64,000 nt of DNA, from NCBI GenBank assembly GCA_038503035.1, contig JAVSML010000028.1, forward strand, positions 736,412 to 800,411, read 5' to 3'. Under the pieces are notes generated by a model. That model was not told where the DNA came from and ran no database searches. It saw nothing but the letters and a program-made list of their open reading frames with translations. The DNA is from Crocodylus rhombifer (lineage: Eukaryota > Chordata > Crocodylia > Crocodylidae). Positions 34,101 to 47,096 of the stretch are shown here, in pieces; position 1 is the first letter of the stretch, and the number at the start of each line of letters is the position of its first letter. The position numbers and the translations under genes are program-made.

Positions 34101-35620
34101 GCAAAGCCTCTACTCCCCAGCCTTCCTCCTGCCTGTACCTGCCAGCTGGACTGGTGAGCAGGGGGTAGCGGAGGAGCAAGGCCCCTGCCGCCATCCCAGT
34201 TTCCTCCCAGCCACCATGCTAGGGTGTAACAGGGGTTTCCCCCATCCCCCAGTGCCTGGCCAGCATGGCTTCTCTCTCTCTCTCTTCCCAGCCCCACCTC
34301 CTGCCAGCTGTCAGCAGGGGTGGACAGAGGGAAGGAAAGCAGAGAACCCTGCCACATAGATTGCCACCCCCAACCAACTCAGCCAGAAATGGAATGAACT
34401 ATGATTGTAGTTTCTACTGGAAAAGCAGTGATTTTTCCAGTGGAATCATAATGCCATGTATGGCCTTAGACTACTTCTGTTTGATGATGCCTATTTATTC
34501 TTTTGTTTGAGGTGAGTTGGTGTGAGGCAAGTGCGTTGGTGTGGTCAAAGATCTCTGAAATTGTCTCCAGTGAGAGAGAGGGGGTACTCTTGTTTTTCCC
34601 AGAGTAAGAATATGCTCCCTATCCTCCAACAAAGATTTCCCTGTGTAAATTAAGTTTTGTTTGTGAAGGGAGCTCAGAGTGAGTGCATGTGGTTTCTGAA
34701 GACTTTATGATGAAGACTCAAGTCAGTTCATTTATTTGTAAAGAGGGATCCAGACAGTTTCAAACACAGGATATTTCTAATCCTATTACTGCTTATAAAT
34801 GGAAAGCTGGGACAGGGGATATAATCGCTCTGTGTAGGACCTGTTTATTATACTGTTCCTCTAAAACATCTAGTTTTTGCCACTGTCAGAGACAGAGAGA
34901 GATTATGTAGCAGTGTTAGTCTGAAGTCAGGCAGAAGACAAGGTAGAGGTGAACCATATATTGAGTTAGTCTATAAGGTGCATCTTTGCAGTATACTGGG
35001 CTGGATAGATTTTGTTCTGACACAGTATGTAAGTTTTTATATTCTTAGGTTTCCAGGATCAAAATTTAAAATAGACAAGGACACAAAAATAATTACTAAT
35101 TGTGGAAGGAATGCGTCAGTAGGGAATAATGCAAAAACTAATCTTTGGGCTGGAAATAGTCATTTCATAAATAAAATGTTACTGTGGAAGATCATAAAGT
35201 TCTTACATAAAATACTTGAAAGAATGCAATGTTGGCAACTGACAGCAAACTTTGGAATTGATTTGTTGTTAAAAAGTTATTAGATGCTATTGTTTTTATT
35301 TCATGATTGGTGGGTTCACTTTTAAACGGCTTCCTCTCCTATGTTAGAATAAATAATAAAGAAAACCATAAATTAACGCTGAAGGTGGTTTAAACGAAGT
35401 CTATCATTTTGGACAGGGATTTATTTTCACTGAAGAGGGAGTGACACACTCTGTGTTCAGCTCTGGTGACTATTCAAGTTAGCTCATAAACTTGGGAGCA
35501 TATTTCTACTGCCAGAAGGAGTAAGTTTTTCAACTGCCCTTCTCACTTACATGTCTCTCTCTCCAAAGTACACTGTGCCTCTGTGGGCACCTACTGTTCT
35601 CAGCTTTGACATTTTGTTTG
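34101..35620. other. intron 2 sequence; short Penelope-like tail near 34900
   Basis: The first 250 bases remain GC-rich and may still belong to family A copy 3. A fragment at about 34903-34990 (TATGTAGCAGTGTTAGTCTG, AAGTCAGGCAGAAGACAAGG) resembles the terminal part of a Penelope-like element on the - strand. Otherwise nothing is recognised. Confidence 0.4.
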
Positions 35621-36223
35621 CAGAGGTTCTCAACTTTTTCAGAGCTGAATTTGGCAGCACCTCTGGCTGAGAACCAGTGATATACCACCTCCACTTGCCT
35701 GAGTGATTCTCAGCCAGGATGCTAGCCCATGTATTAGGGTTTTCTGATAAGCCGAAAGCAGACAGAAGCAGAGGCACAGCGAAGCAGTTCTGTAGACAAA
35801 ATTCCCCTGTGCCCCTGGGGAAGCAGATGGGGGGTAAAGGAGGATGGTCTTATGCTCCCTGGGTGTCCCTGCACACAGCTGCTCCAGCACAGTGGGACTC
35901 CTCTGGTTGAGCAGCACAAAGGGCTGCTGCAGCCCAGTTGGACCCTCTGACTGGGCAATGCCAGGGCATACTATCTTGCCACAGCTCTGCCTGATCTGAC
36001 TCTGACTGCTCCTACTGGGAACAGAGAGTAGCAGGCCAGTCCCATCCATGCAGCTTGCCTCTCTTTCAGGGAAGAGCATGTGGGGCAGATACGGAAGGGC
36101 TGCAGGAACAGCATGGAATCCAGCTACAGTTGGTTTTTGATTTGCCTCTACAGGAGGCACACAGGGCATTTTAGCCTGGCCATGACAGCACTCACATCAC
36201 GACACCAGAGTTGAGAACCACTA
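35621..36223. mobile_element. non-autonomous hAT-like element, about 0.6 kb
   Basis: Starts CAGAGGTTCTCAACTTTTTC and ends AGAGTTGAGAACCACTA. The inverted right end reads TAGTGGTTCTCAACTCT, the 'GGTTCTCAAC' terminus known from hAT families. Flanking 8-mers do not match well, so the insertion is old. The interior is non-coding. Confidence 0.7.
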
Positions 36224-36519
36224 ATTTAATGTGTTGGCATTATTAATTCAGCTCTGCTAATGGTGTTTCTTATGTGCACGTACTTCTATATGCAGTGATA
36301 ACCTGTTCTTGTGTATGATTCTTCCTAAAGTAAACCAAGTTCAAGGCTGATTATATGCATGCCATAACTCATATTTAAGCTTCTTCCCAAACAATTATAG
36401 AAATGTTGCACTTCATGAAACCCCATGTTTCCTGTACTTGTGATTTTTTTAATAAAATGTGAAATGATACTGCGTGTTTTGGGTTGTTTTTTTTAAGACC
36501 CAGCTCCTAAAGCTATGGG
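36224..36519. other. intron 2 sequence without recognised features
   Basis: AT-rich spacer with no features recognised. Confidence 0.4.
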
Positions 36520-37140
36520 ATTATGTAGATAGCTGTGAAAAGGTTAAATTCAATCCTAGGATATATAAGGTGAGGTATTTACAGTATTATAAGTAGAAAT
36601 AGGGAGGTATAAAGCCATTGTACAAGCTAGCAATGCAACCTCACCTGGAATATTTTGTAAAATTCTGGTCACACATGTTCACAAAGATGAATTCAAATTG
36701 AAACAGGTGCCTGAAAGAGCTACTAAGATAGACTGTTCATTTTCTTGACCATCCTATATGATGTGAGAAGAGGCTAGAGGATCTTGACTTGTTTGTCTAT
36801 CAAAACTAAGGGGTAAGAGGGCATATCAGTGCTGTCCATAAGTATACCTGGGGAAAGAATAGGACTATTTAAACTAAAGAATAATATTGGGGGATGAAGG
36901 GAAATGGATATAAACTGTTCATTTACAAATACAGGCTGAAAATAAGAAGAAAGTTTCTAATCATCACAGGCGTTAAGTTCTGTAACATCCTTCTGATGGT
37001 AGTAGTGGCAACAAAAAGACATCATTACTTTTAAGATGGATCTTGATAAATTTATGATGAAGTAGCTGTGATAGCACTTGGTGACTGGACTTGATGACCC
37101 AGGAATTCCCTTCTGCTCCTAATAACTAGAAAATATGGCC
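36520..37140 (+). mobile_element. ancient CR1/L3 LINE, C-terminal reverse transcriptase and 3' end
   Basis: Translating with frameshifts gives MQPHLEYFVKFWSHMFTKMN, a CR1 C-terminal signature (compare PQLEYCVQFWAP in the copy at 4481). The 3' end GTGACTGGACTTGATGACCC follows. It is very diverged, clearly older than the other CR1 copies. Confidence 0.7.
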
Positions 37141-38794
37141 TGAATGATTCTACTACCTATAAATTTAGAAGGCAATATAAGATATATATTTTTAAAAGCT
37201 GGATGTATCATTAACAACACAATTCTTAGGATTTTTAAGACGGTCTCATCATCTCCAGGGAGGGATGGGATGGGTCACACACCTGATATTTTTAATATTC
37301 CATGTGGATGATGCAAGATCTCAAATCACCCGTGGTTTAGTTTAGATAGGATGAACTATTAGAAGAGATAGTTCTAATAGTAGGAGAGCGGGATACAGAG
37401 TGAATCGCTGATAGTAAAATGTGAAGCTATTACAGCATAAACAAAGATTCCACTAACTCAGGATTGCAACAATCTTAGCCACAGGCCAGAGCTTTGCAGA
37501 GAAAGACAATTCTGTTTTTTATGATTTAGAAGTATGGCTTCGTTAAAACATTTCTTAAATTGCCTATTTAAGGGAGTGAAGTCCCATGTCTTGCTTCAAG
37601 GGAGCCTCCCTGGTATTCTACCTGGAGTCATTGAGCCAAGTGACCCAGCAGTTCCCCCACCTCCCTCACCAAGGCAGTTAGCATGGAAAAGAGGTCCTTA
37701 CTCTCTGATTGTAAGGCAATCTGCCTGGTTCACTACCCAAAAGACTCAAACCTACTTTACCCTTGAGAGAGTATTCTAGCAATTCTTGAATTACCCTCCT
37801 CCGAGGTTGAAGTTCAGGTTTGTTCACTTGCGTATCCCTTCAGTGCTTATCCTAAACCTAGTTCGTGCCTCCAGTGCTGGTTCCTTTAAATAAATCTATT
37901 GTTATTTCAAAATTATCAGTGTTAATAAATTATTGATAATATTTCTAGTCTTTTACTATGAAAAATATTAACAAGTAGACCAAAAGGGTACGATATAGCC
38001 ATAAATCGTTGTTCAGTTGCAAGAAAGATTATCTTTGTCCATTGTGCTGTCAACTTAAAGTCTCCAAATCCTCTCAAGTCCATCATACTTGAAGAGAGAA
38101 GTATCTCTTCTATGGTGTGTATATGTACTTTACAATAAATGTGTCTTTTTTGCCTTGTTACCTTGTCATAGGTAACAGTTACCAACTGCATTAACTTCCC
38201 AAATCAATTTAATTTCTCAGCCAATGAAGAGACTACAATAGCTTTGTACCTCTGTGCTTTACATACATGTAAGTCCCTTTTTTCTATTTTCTTTATAAAA
38301 AATCAAATATTTAGCCATCAATTGGCATTTATCAATAAAACAACTCATAATCCACGGCATTATAGATGCACATCAGGACATGGTTGATTTAGGATTTTGA
38401 TGGCATTGCACATCATCATGTAAAACACAATGCATTTTTTTTCAGTTAAAGAGAAACCAGAAGCTTCACTTATATGCTAGGGAGCTAGCATTGTATTATT
38501 CACTTTAAGTTCAAAGCAAAAACAAATATAATTATTGGAATATGCACTAATTTTTTTAGATTAAAGTTTTAAAAAAAGAAACAGCATATCAGGCAAAATA
38601 GTCAAAAGATAGTCTCATTATAGTTACAATGTACTTCTCTTATTCAGATTCATAAAACAAAACCCATCCTTCTTGAATGTACTGATCTGAATTAATATTA
38701 CCACATATGAGTTAATTAAGGTTTTTAGCAAAGCTACAAAAAATCTATAGGGCTGTGAACTAGAAGAGAGACATTGCCAGGAATTAACAGACAA
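37141..38794. other. intron 2 sequence without recognised features
   Basis: AT-rich, with no coding region or repeat terminus seen. Confidence 0.45.
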
Positions 38795-38935
38795 CAAAAT
38801 TGCTGAAAAAGGACTCCTTTCCCCCTCAAAGTGGCCTCCCAGGGGATCCTGCCCATCAACCCCCTGAGGGAGACAAAGTCTGTTTTTCTGAAGTCCATGG
38901 TTCATGGTCTGCTGCTCTCCTTCCTTTCTTTCAGT

Positions 38936-39219
38936 GGTGATGTACAAGGGGTGTACGCAGGTGCACATGCACCCCCTATGAAAAGGCACTGTTGACACTG
39001 CCAGCAGCGCCTGCGGGCAGTTGCCGCTTGCCACCCCCACGGCCAACATCGCCAGCAGCATCTGCACGTAGTCACTGACTCCTGGTCAGTGCCTGCTACC
39101 CACCGCTGCCAACAGTGCCGGCAGCATCTGCAGGAGCTCCCCCACTTACTGCTACCGCACTCCTGCTGCCGCACTTCCACCAACACCGTGCCCTCCCAGC
39201 CACCGGGGGCACACATCAT
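38936..39219. mobile_element. GC-rich insert splitting the CR1 endonuclease
   Basis: CR1 sequence ends at CTTCCTTTCTTTCAG and resumes at CTCAGGATCCTGAAGTTCAT. Between them is unrelated GC-rich DNA with GCAGCATCTGC-type repeats and the start GGTGTACGCAGGTGCACATG. Its termini are not clearly inverted, so I leave the class open. Confidence 0.6.
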
Positions 39220-39963
39220 TCATGCTTCCTCTCCTCAGGATCCTGAAGTTCATGATCTTGTGGTCACTGCTGCCCAAGTTGACATCCACTTCTACATCCC
39301 CCACCAATTCTTCCCTGTTTGTGAGCAGTAGGTGAAGAAGAGCATGGCCCCTAATTGGTCTCTCCAACACTTGCACCAGGAAGTTGTCTCCAACACTCTC
39401 CAAAAATTACCTAGATTGGCTGTGCACTGCTGTATTGCTTTCCCAGGAGATATGTCAGGGTGATTGAGAACAAGGGCCTATGATCTGGAAACTTCTGCTA
39501 GCTGTCTGAGGAAAACCCCATCTACCTCCTGGTCAGACGGTCTATAGTAGACACCCGCCATGGCACCACCCTTGTTGCTCTCCCCTCTATCCTTAACCCA
39601 GGGACTTTCAAAAGGTCTGTCTCCAGCTTCACACTGAAGCTCTGAGCAATCAAACAGCACTTCATGTAAAAGAGCAACTCCTCCTCTTCTCTCCTGCCTG
39701 TCCTTCCTGAACAGTTCATACCCACCCATGACAGTGCTCCAGTCATGCAAGCTATCCCACCAAGTCTCTGTTATGCCAGTCATTTCATAGTTTCTTGACT
39801 GTACAAGGACTTCCACTTTTTCCTCTTTGTTTCCCAGGCTCCATACATTCATGTACGGACACCTGAGGTGACTAGCTGATTGCCCTACTTCCTCAGGAAA
39901 AATGAGGCCTCCCCTGTTGCCCCATCCTGCTTTCTGCTTTCTCCACATCCCCTGCTTCCCCAC
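39220..39963 (-). pseudogene. CR1 endonuclease domain, decayed
   Basis: Reverse-strand frames read MNVWSLGNKEEKVEVLVQSR, MTGITETWWDSLHDWSTVMG, YELFRKDRQERRGGVALLHE, then VLERPIRGHALLHLLLTNRE and LGSSDHKIMNFRIL. The order matches the CR1 apurinic-type endonuclease, including the SDH motif. A stop and a frameshift lie near 39440-39480. The motif containing the usual GDFN is degraded. Confidence 0.85.
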
Positions 39964-39989
39964 TTACCTCAGGGCTTTGTTGTCCATCT

Positions 39990-41072
39990 CCCTGGGAACC
40001 TAGCTTAAAGCCCTCCTCACTAGGTTAGTGACTCTGTCTGCAAAGATGCTCCTCCCTCTCTTTGTCAGGTGGATCCTGTCTCTTCCTAGCAATCCTTCTT
40101 CTTGGAACAACATCCCATGGTCAAAGAAGCCAAATTCCTGTTTGCAACATCACCAGCACAGCCATGCATTTATCTACAGGATGCATCCACTTCTGCCAGA
40201 GCCCTTCCCCTTGATAGGAAGAATTGAGAACACCACCTGTGCCCCCATCACCTTCACCCTTGCACCCAGAGTCTTGTAGTCACTCTTGGTCTGCTCAGAG
40301 TCACCTGTGGCATATCACTGGTGCCCACATGGATGTAGCATGGGGTAGTAGTCAAAGGGTCAGACGAGTCTTGGTAATCCTTCTGTGACGTCTCAGATCC
40401 AGGCTCCAGGCAAGCAGCAGACCTGCCGGAACAATAGGTCAGGCCAGTAGGTGGATCCCTCCGTCCCCACAGAAGGGGATCTAGAACCACCACCACCCAT
40501 TGCTTTCTCTTTGTGACAGTGGTCTTGATCTTCCCCATCTTAAGGATTCCTGGCCGGGCCTCTTCTACCAATGGAATGTGTTCCTCCTCCTCTGTTGCTA
40601 ACACTCTATATCTGTTCTCCAGGCAAACCACTGCACATGGGGATGACAACTTCTTTTTGCTGTCAGAAGACAGAAGCTTCCAGCTTCCACCTTCCTAGGA
40701 ATCTGTGCCCTCTTCCTTTTCTAGCACCACCTCTGGCAGTCCTTCCTCCATGGTCCTAGAGGTTTCCTCCAGCATGGAATCAGTGAAATCCTCACCGCAG
40801 AGGATATTTCAGAGAGTTGCTACCTTCTCTTGTAGCTCTTTTGCCTTCTCCCTGAGCAACACCAGCAGAAGGCACTGCTCACATTGCAAGCACTCCCCTA
40901 CTGCCTGGCTGACACTGGAAGGAATCTGCAACCCGCAAACCTGGGTGGAAGCATCAGTAGTGTGTGGTTTTGTCTGGACAGACAGACACCTCACAGGTGG
41001 AAGCAACCCCACGGCTTGGATTGTGCTGTTCTCCAACCATGTTGCTGGGTATTCTAATCTGCTGCCTCTCAC
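39990..41072 (-). pseudogene. CR1 ORF1 remnant (esterase-like domain and cysteine-rich/coiled region)
   Basis: Reverse-strand frames show LQCEQCLLLVLLREKAKELQ near 40860, the leucine-rich coiled part of CR1 ORF1. CYIHVGTSDMPQ follows near 40320, equivalent to the HVGTND block of the SGNH-type esterase domain in CR1 ORF1. The Asn of the block is Ser here. The frame is broken several times. It sits directly upstream of the endonuclease in the same orientation, as expected for CR1. Confidence 0.75.
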
Positions 41073-41290
41073 TCCTTGCCTTTCTTTCCAAGCAGAACTT
41101 TCCTAACGAACTCCTTTGTAGCTAGCCTGTTGGCTGTTCCTTGATCTGACATGTTTCCTTTTCCTTGGAACTTCTTTCCTCTCAGCAAGCTTACAGTGAA
41201 GGAATGTGTGAGAGAGTTTCCAAGACAACTCCCTACCAGAGTCCCCCTTGCTCTGGACTCTAGTTGAACAAGGGGCTTAAATCTTGGTCT

Positions 41291-43141
41291 CATTGCTGAG
41301 TTTTAGCTGCAAAAATAAAACTATGTAGTTAGTCTTAATTACATATAAAAAAAATGTTACCTTTTATGCTCCTCTTCAAAGAGAGGGGTGGCAAACTAGC
41401 CTGCAAACTGACTTGTGAACTGCTTGCAAACTCCTGTTTGCTGCTCCCTGTTTGCTTGGACTGTCTCCTTATATACCGCTCCCGGGCCTGGACTGGCTAG
41501 GCCTCTTTGTTATAGGGCTCTTTGTCATACCCAGGCAGCAATCAATCAGCAGCCCGTCCACTCAGCTTCTCAGAGCACACCCACCCACCAAACAACCTTC
41601 AGCAGGCCAAACACACAGGCAGCACTGGCTCAGTTACCTTCCCCTGGCAGGATCTGGTGCCTCTTCCCCTTCCTCCCCGTGCTGCCAGTGAACTTATATC
41701 ATTCGCTACCATATTCCTCAGATGATATTGGTATTGTGTGGGATGCCCCTTATCTGACATTCTACTGTGACTTTTGCTTTGTTTTTCTCTTGGCAAGAAT
41801 CACTGCCCTACCTTTTACGTGCAAAATGCATTTTCAAAAAACTAACCGGAAGTGAAAAACAGTCACATTACCCAGAAAAAAAAATGACCCTTTCACTGTC
41901 CTTCTGCCTCACTTTGATCCTGAAATGACCTTTTGCCATAAAAGACAAATAAATGTCCAGTCTTTTATTTTTTCATTAATTTGAAATGTGGACTCACTTG
42001 GCTGTAGGACCATTAGTCAGTGTCTGAACCTGGGTTTATTACCCTCCTATGTTTATTTTAAGATTTCTGTTCAATTTAAGGGATTTTTAGAGGACTACAA
42101 AGGAATTGCCATAAAGTGTAAATTCCTTGCTAATAAAAGCATTTAAATGACTATTTCAATTTATCTTGATTTTATGAATTGTACTTTAAAAAGTGTGTGG
42201 ATGTTCTGATAAGGAAAATTCCTTTTCAAGTACTAAGGCACTATCAGACTTCTTCAACAGCCACTAGTACTTTCTGAGGTTATACAACCAGCCCCGACCC
42301 ACTACCTCTTGGTTTTCAACTAATATGTAAAGCAGATTACACTTTGCTTTTTTTATGAATAAATAAGAGAATACTCTTTTAGATTATGATGTTACCAAGC
42401 CTAAGAGACTTCAGTTTCACTGAAGAATAAAGGGAATAAAGTCTATTATTTTATTCTTTGAAAAAATCTGGCTTGTCTTTTCTTTCTTATTTTAGTGCCT
42501 GATTCACGAAAGCCTTTATGTTCATGAGTAGCATTGTTGATGTTATTGGAATGATTAATGTACATAAAGTTAAATGTGGTTATGAGTTTTGTGGGAATGG
42601 AACCATAGTTTGTTTCCTCATTGATGTTTTGGGAATTCTTCTTGATTTGTTTGGACATATCCAAAGACTCATATGTATCAGATAGGATGCCTAACTTGCT
42701 GTCCATCATTGCAGCATTAGGTTGTACAAGATTTGACAGTGTTATTCAATATGAATAAGTTATCCAATAAACATAGCCCCTTTTTATTATTTTAGTGTGG
42801 TACTTAGTGGGTTACATGCTTTCCTCCATACCAGATATCCAGAGAATTTGGGTCTGTTAACTTAATCTATTTCTCTTAGTTTGATTCAGCAGCTGTCAGT
42901 ATAGCAGTCAGTGTGTGTTTTGAGTTTTCCATGAACAAAGTATGGGTTTGGTTTATTTATACTCTATTTGTAATTGTTCAAACAACTTAAATTTCAGATC
43001 ACCTGCTGTTTGGATTGCTCAATTCACTTTATTCATGGTGTGTGACCACATCATAAAGTCATGTGTTTTTGTTTCTGATTCTAAGCTAAATTACTGAAAA
43101 TTGTAATGACAAGCAATGGATAACAAAGACAAAATACTCTT
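41291..43141. other. possible CR1 5' UTR to about 41700, then plain intron
   Basis: 41291-41700 is moderately GC-rich with repeated GCAAACT words (41390-41435) and could be the CR1 5' untranslated region. The boundary is not visible. From 41750 the sequence is AT-rich and shows nothing recognisable. Confidence 0.4.
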
Positions 43142-44263
43142 TGTAACAGGGTGGCTTCCTTGTTGGGTCTCCGCCAGCTGCCCTGCTCCTGGGGGTAACC
43201 ACCCATTTCTCTCGTCTGCCACGGCATAATTGAAAAATATGAGCGTTGTTACTAAGGCAGGAGGCTACCCATTACTCCACCTGCTGACAAGGGCCTTAAT
43301 ACCACTCCAACCACCCTTCCATGGGTCCCATGTGTCACAGATGTTACTCTGTGTGTGTTACTTCTCTGGCTTATGGCCAGAGCAAACTGGGCACACAGTT
43401 GTAGCTCTACCCTACAGCCCGAAGGCCACTCACATGCCACCCCTCTCTCACGGATCCCATTTACTCCCCTGGCTCTCACCCAGCCTCTTTCATACTGCCC
43501 ACTCTCGGGGCCACACTCATGCTGCCTGGCCTCCCTCAGGTTTGGGCTTAGCCTCAGTCAGCCCTGCTTCAGTCTGTTGGGTATCTCCCATTACCTTCAC
43601 CTGAGCATTGACTGAGGGATTGTACAACTGTGGGCCTACTTCAGTCCTGGCCCCTTGCCGGGCATTATGCCCCCCCGGGTCCTCTTTCTCACCTACCCAT
43701 GGGGTCTCTACTCACTTGCCTGCTCTAGTCTTTGCCCCCCCCCCAGGGTCTCTCTACTCATCACCCCTCTCATTCAGGATCTAACTCGCACCCCCAGGCT
43801 TTATCCTGCTGCCTGGGCATGGCCCCAGATCCCTCCTCTGGCCTCTGCTCTGCCTCAAGGTTCTTTAGCTGAGCCCTGGGCTCCCCCTGCCCATTAGAAC
43901 ACCACCAGGGATGTGGGCTAGGGCTATGAGGAGCCCCGACCGGCCTTTCACTAGAGAGGTAACTGGCCTGGCATTTCCTGGGGGCTCCCATGCCACTAGG
44001 AGCCCCACCGGGCCACCCTCCCCCAACAGGGTGCAGTTTTAGGTCTTACGCAGGACAAGAAGCCACCTCCACCCCATAGCCCCTGCCCTTACCTCCTGAT
44101 ATTGCCAGAGCAGCCTCTCAGCCTGATGTTACCTCCTCCCTTCCTGCAGCAAACTTCAGCCTAGCTTATATCTCTGGGTCCAAAATGGCTGCCCTGAACG
44201 GGCACCTGGTTGCTGCCTGTTTTCTGCCTTCAAAGTGACAGGCACCAAAAGTGCCCTGCCACA
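43142..44263. mobile_element. TIR element of unknown class, about 1.1 kb
   Basis: Starts TGTAACAGGGTGGCTTCC and ends, inverted, TGTGGCAGGGCAC. Base composition is much richer in GC than the surroundings and switches exactly at these ends. The interior has open frames on both strands but no recognisable domain, and is probably non-coding. Target duplication is unclear. Confidence 0.6.
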
Positions 44264-47096
44264 CTCTTCTTTGTGCCAAAACATCCTTGTATGTACAGAA
44301 ATGCTAATATTCATGTGGCTAGCACTCATTCAACAAACATGCTATCTGTGTACATCTTGGGTGCTTAAATTTTAGGGGAAAACTTTTAAATCCAAAACAA
44401 AGATTTCTGGCTTCCCTGTTTTTCTTTTTCAAATAATTTTTTCTCCCATTCCAAAATGTTATGACCTCTTGGGCCTTAAAAATAAACAACAAAAAACCCC
44501 TTGTACCTTACCTTCACTAATTCCAAAAAAAAAAAAAAAGTAACACACCATCAACCTTAATCTTCTAATGCCAAAAACATATTCCTGATGTAAAGCTGTT
44601 TAATAAATAAGCGTCCTTTAAAAAGGATGTCTTGCCAGTTCTGTTACACAGCTGGGCTCACATATTGGACCGGATCATAAAATATTATTAACCTCAGCAG
44701 CACCATCTGTTGGGGAGCTTGCTAAAATATAGTAATGCCTTTGTTTTGCTCTTCAATGAAGCTGCACCACATAAGGCAAATCACAGCATTTGTCTGTGTT
44801 GTTTTGCAGTGTGAAATTTCTCCTAACCAAACTCCTTTGCAGATATTACAAGTTCTTCATTTTCCATGGATTTTTCTTTTTTCTAGATGACTGATTTTTT
44901 AGATTGCAGAAAACAAAATATTCAGCAGAAAACAGAACCCCCCCTTCTTAAGTCTACTTTAGACAACTTTTATTTCATTAAATCCTCTAAAGGGTATGCT
45001 AGCAAATACCTTGAGTCTATGCTACACATAAGGCATATCTGATTATGTGTCATCATGGTAGAAGATAGGGATAGAATGAAAGTCTTTGAGATCTATTTGG
45101 TTACATCCTAAGGTGTGAGATTTAATTCTATACAGTATAGTAAACTAGAGCTAGTTCACAGGAAAACAGGGTACTTTTCCCACTTTGCTTCTCATTTGAC
45201 CTTGAATGAGTCAGTTGCCTTTCTATGCCAACTTTTTCCCTTTTCATTTCTTCATTTTGTTATCTTGGGGGACCACTCTTCTCCTATATACATATGTACT
45301 ACATAGCATGATGAAGCCCCAGTTTCAGCTGAGCCATTTTGATCCTACCCTAATATGAAGATTGGAGCAACTCACCCTTCAGTTACAACCCCCAATGCAG
45401 TTTAGCTAACAATCACTTCCTTTTTCACTTGCAATCAGTCAGTTGTTTATGTAGTCATATATTCACTTGTTTTCTAGTTATCATAGAGGCTTCCACAGTA
45501 TACAAGACCTGAATTTCTAAGGTTAAGAGCAAGTAAAGGAAAGTTTTTGATTTAAAAAAAATCCTTCCAGGCTTTTCTTCTCTGTCTTATTACATAATAA
45601 AAAGTCAGAAAAGGTCACAAGACCAATTTATTTTCCTTTGTAAATCTTTTTGTCCTTTAATGGGCAGGTTCCTTGTTAGGTACAGTTCAATGATTTCTGA
45701 AAACAAAAAGGACTATTTTATATACTGGTATATTATTTTTAATACTTTTTTTATGGCTGACCCTTTACTTACAGTTATAATCTCTCATTACAGTACCTCA
45801 GGCCCTGTCTGAGCCTATTTGCCACTAGCTTAATTTCAAAAGAACAAAATAACCATAAATAAATGATGCTCATAAATAGTATGACCATGTTCTAGGACTT
45901 CATTTTGCAGCTGTGCTTCTGATATGTCTCTAACAAAAAACAGTAATATTACTGAATCACGTGACATAAATTGACCAGATCATACATAATTGACCAGATC
46001 CCAGCCTGAAAAAATGGCCCCTCAGCCCCATTTCCCAAACTGGCAGCTTGGAATCCAAGTCAGGAAGTCCTGGTCACTGTCAGCATGGGGACATATTGGA
46101 GGTCTTACCCAAACCTGTTGCTCTTCAGCAATTTCTGGCTGGCATAACAGCTAATTGGGGCATTAGGGTATATGCAGACACAGTGCATACCCTGTTGTAA
46201 TTTACATCAATATGCATCTTTATGTAAAGTGTACCAGGTTTTGGAATGGACAGATGTTCAGCTATCCACCTTAACTGCCCACATGTGGATATTACGGTAC
46301 CTTGCCACAAGGTGGTTAGGGGAGCAGCTGATAGCAAATGACAACCCCAGGATAGAAGCAGACAGGTGGCACCTAAACTCTTGTAATTTACCCCCATGGG
46401 GTTTTACCCCTGATCCTTTGAAGGATAATCCTGAATCAGATTGTGTGAAGTTCCTCCATTTTAGGGGTTTATATCATATGTCAGTTATGCTTCTTATACA
46501 GGTGTACTGCCAGTTACACCGGTGTGAACGTTGTCTCTCCAGGCCCAAAATGACACCAAAGCCTAAAACAGCCAAAGGCAGTCTGAGAAGCCACAGAAAA
46601 AGAAACACCGTATAGCCAAGTGCATTCTTGCACAACCAGAGAGCCACCCTGTGTGTTCATAAAAGAAGACAAAAACCATTTCCATTCTGCAGCTCTACAG
46701 CAGTCCTGTAGAGTGACCAGGATTAAGCAGTTTCCTCTGTTGTGCTAGGGCTAGGAAATGTTCATTGTCTCTAGTGCACCCGGCGTCACCCTTAAAACCT
46801 GCCAGCAGAACTCAGAAAATGCATTTAATTTGAATTTGAAGTAGGCTCAACAATTTATGCCAGAGAAAAATATCAGCACGTGGTACAGTTATAACAAAAG
46901 CTTATTTCTTGGGAGCTGTTCCATTGCAAGCTCAGCCCCATCCTATTTTGTCATCAAGTTATGACATTCTCTTGCCTAATATATATGCCTAGTTAGCGAT
47001 GACAGAGATCCAGTAAACAGTACATGTCAAGCGGATTCTGCTGTATAATGTAACGTGCAGGGATTGATATAATATATATATAACCTACTTGTGAGA
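44264..47096. other. 3' half of FSHR intron 2, no gene seen
   Basis: AT-rich with a poly-A run at 44526-44540. A GC-neutral patch at 46000-46600 has TACACCGGTGTGAACG and similar words but no clear element ends. No coding region is supported. Confidence 0.45.

Larger units (their letters stand above)
38795..41290 (-). mobile_element. CR1 LINE with ORF1 and endonuclease but no reverse transcriptase
   Basis: Reading the - strand from about 41290 there is CR1 5' sequence, an ORF1 remnant, the endonuclease start and middle, and the linker ([25 protein letters not shown] near 38830). The element then stops. The reverse transcriptase and 3' end are absent, the opposite of the usual 5' truncation of LINEs. 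A GC-rich insert at about 38936-39219 splits the endonuclease region. Confidence 0.85.

Noticed and set aside
43230..43897. Open frames of 75 to 124 codons as a gene
   Set aside because: They are inside a GC-rich TIR element, exist on both strands and show no domain.
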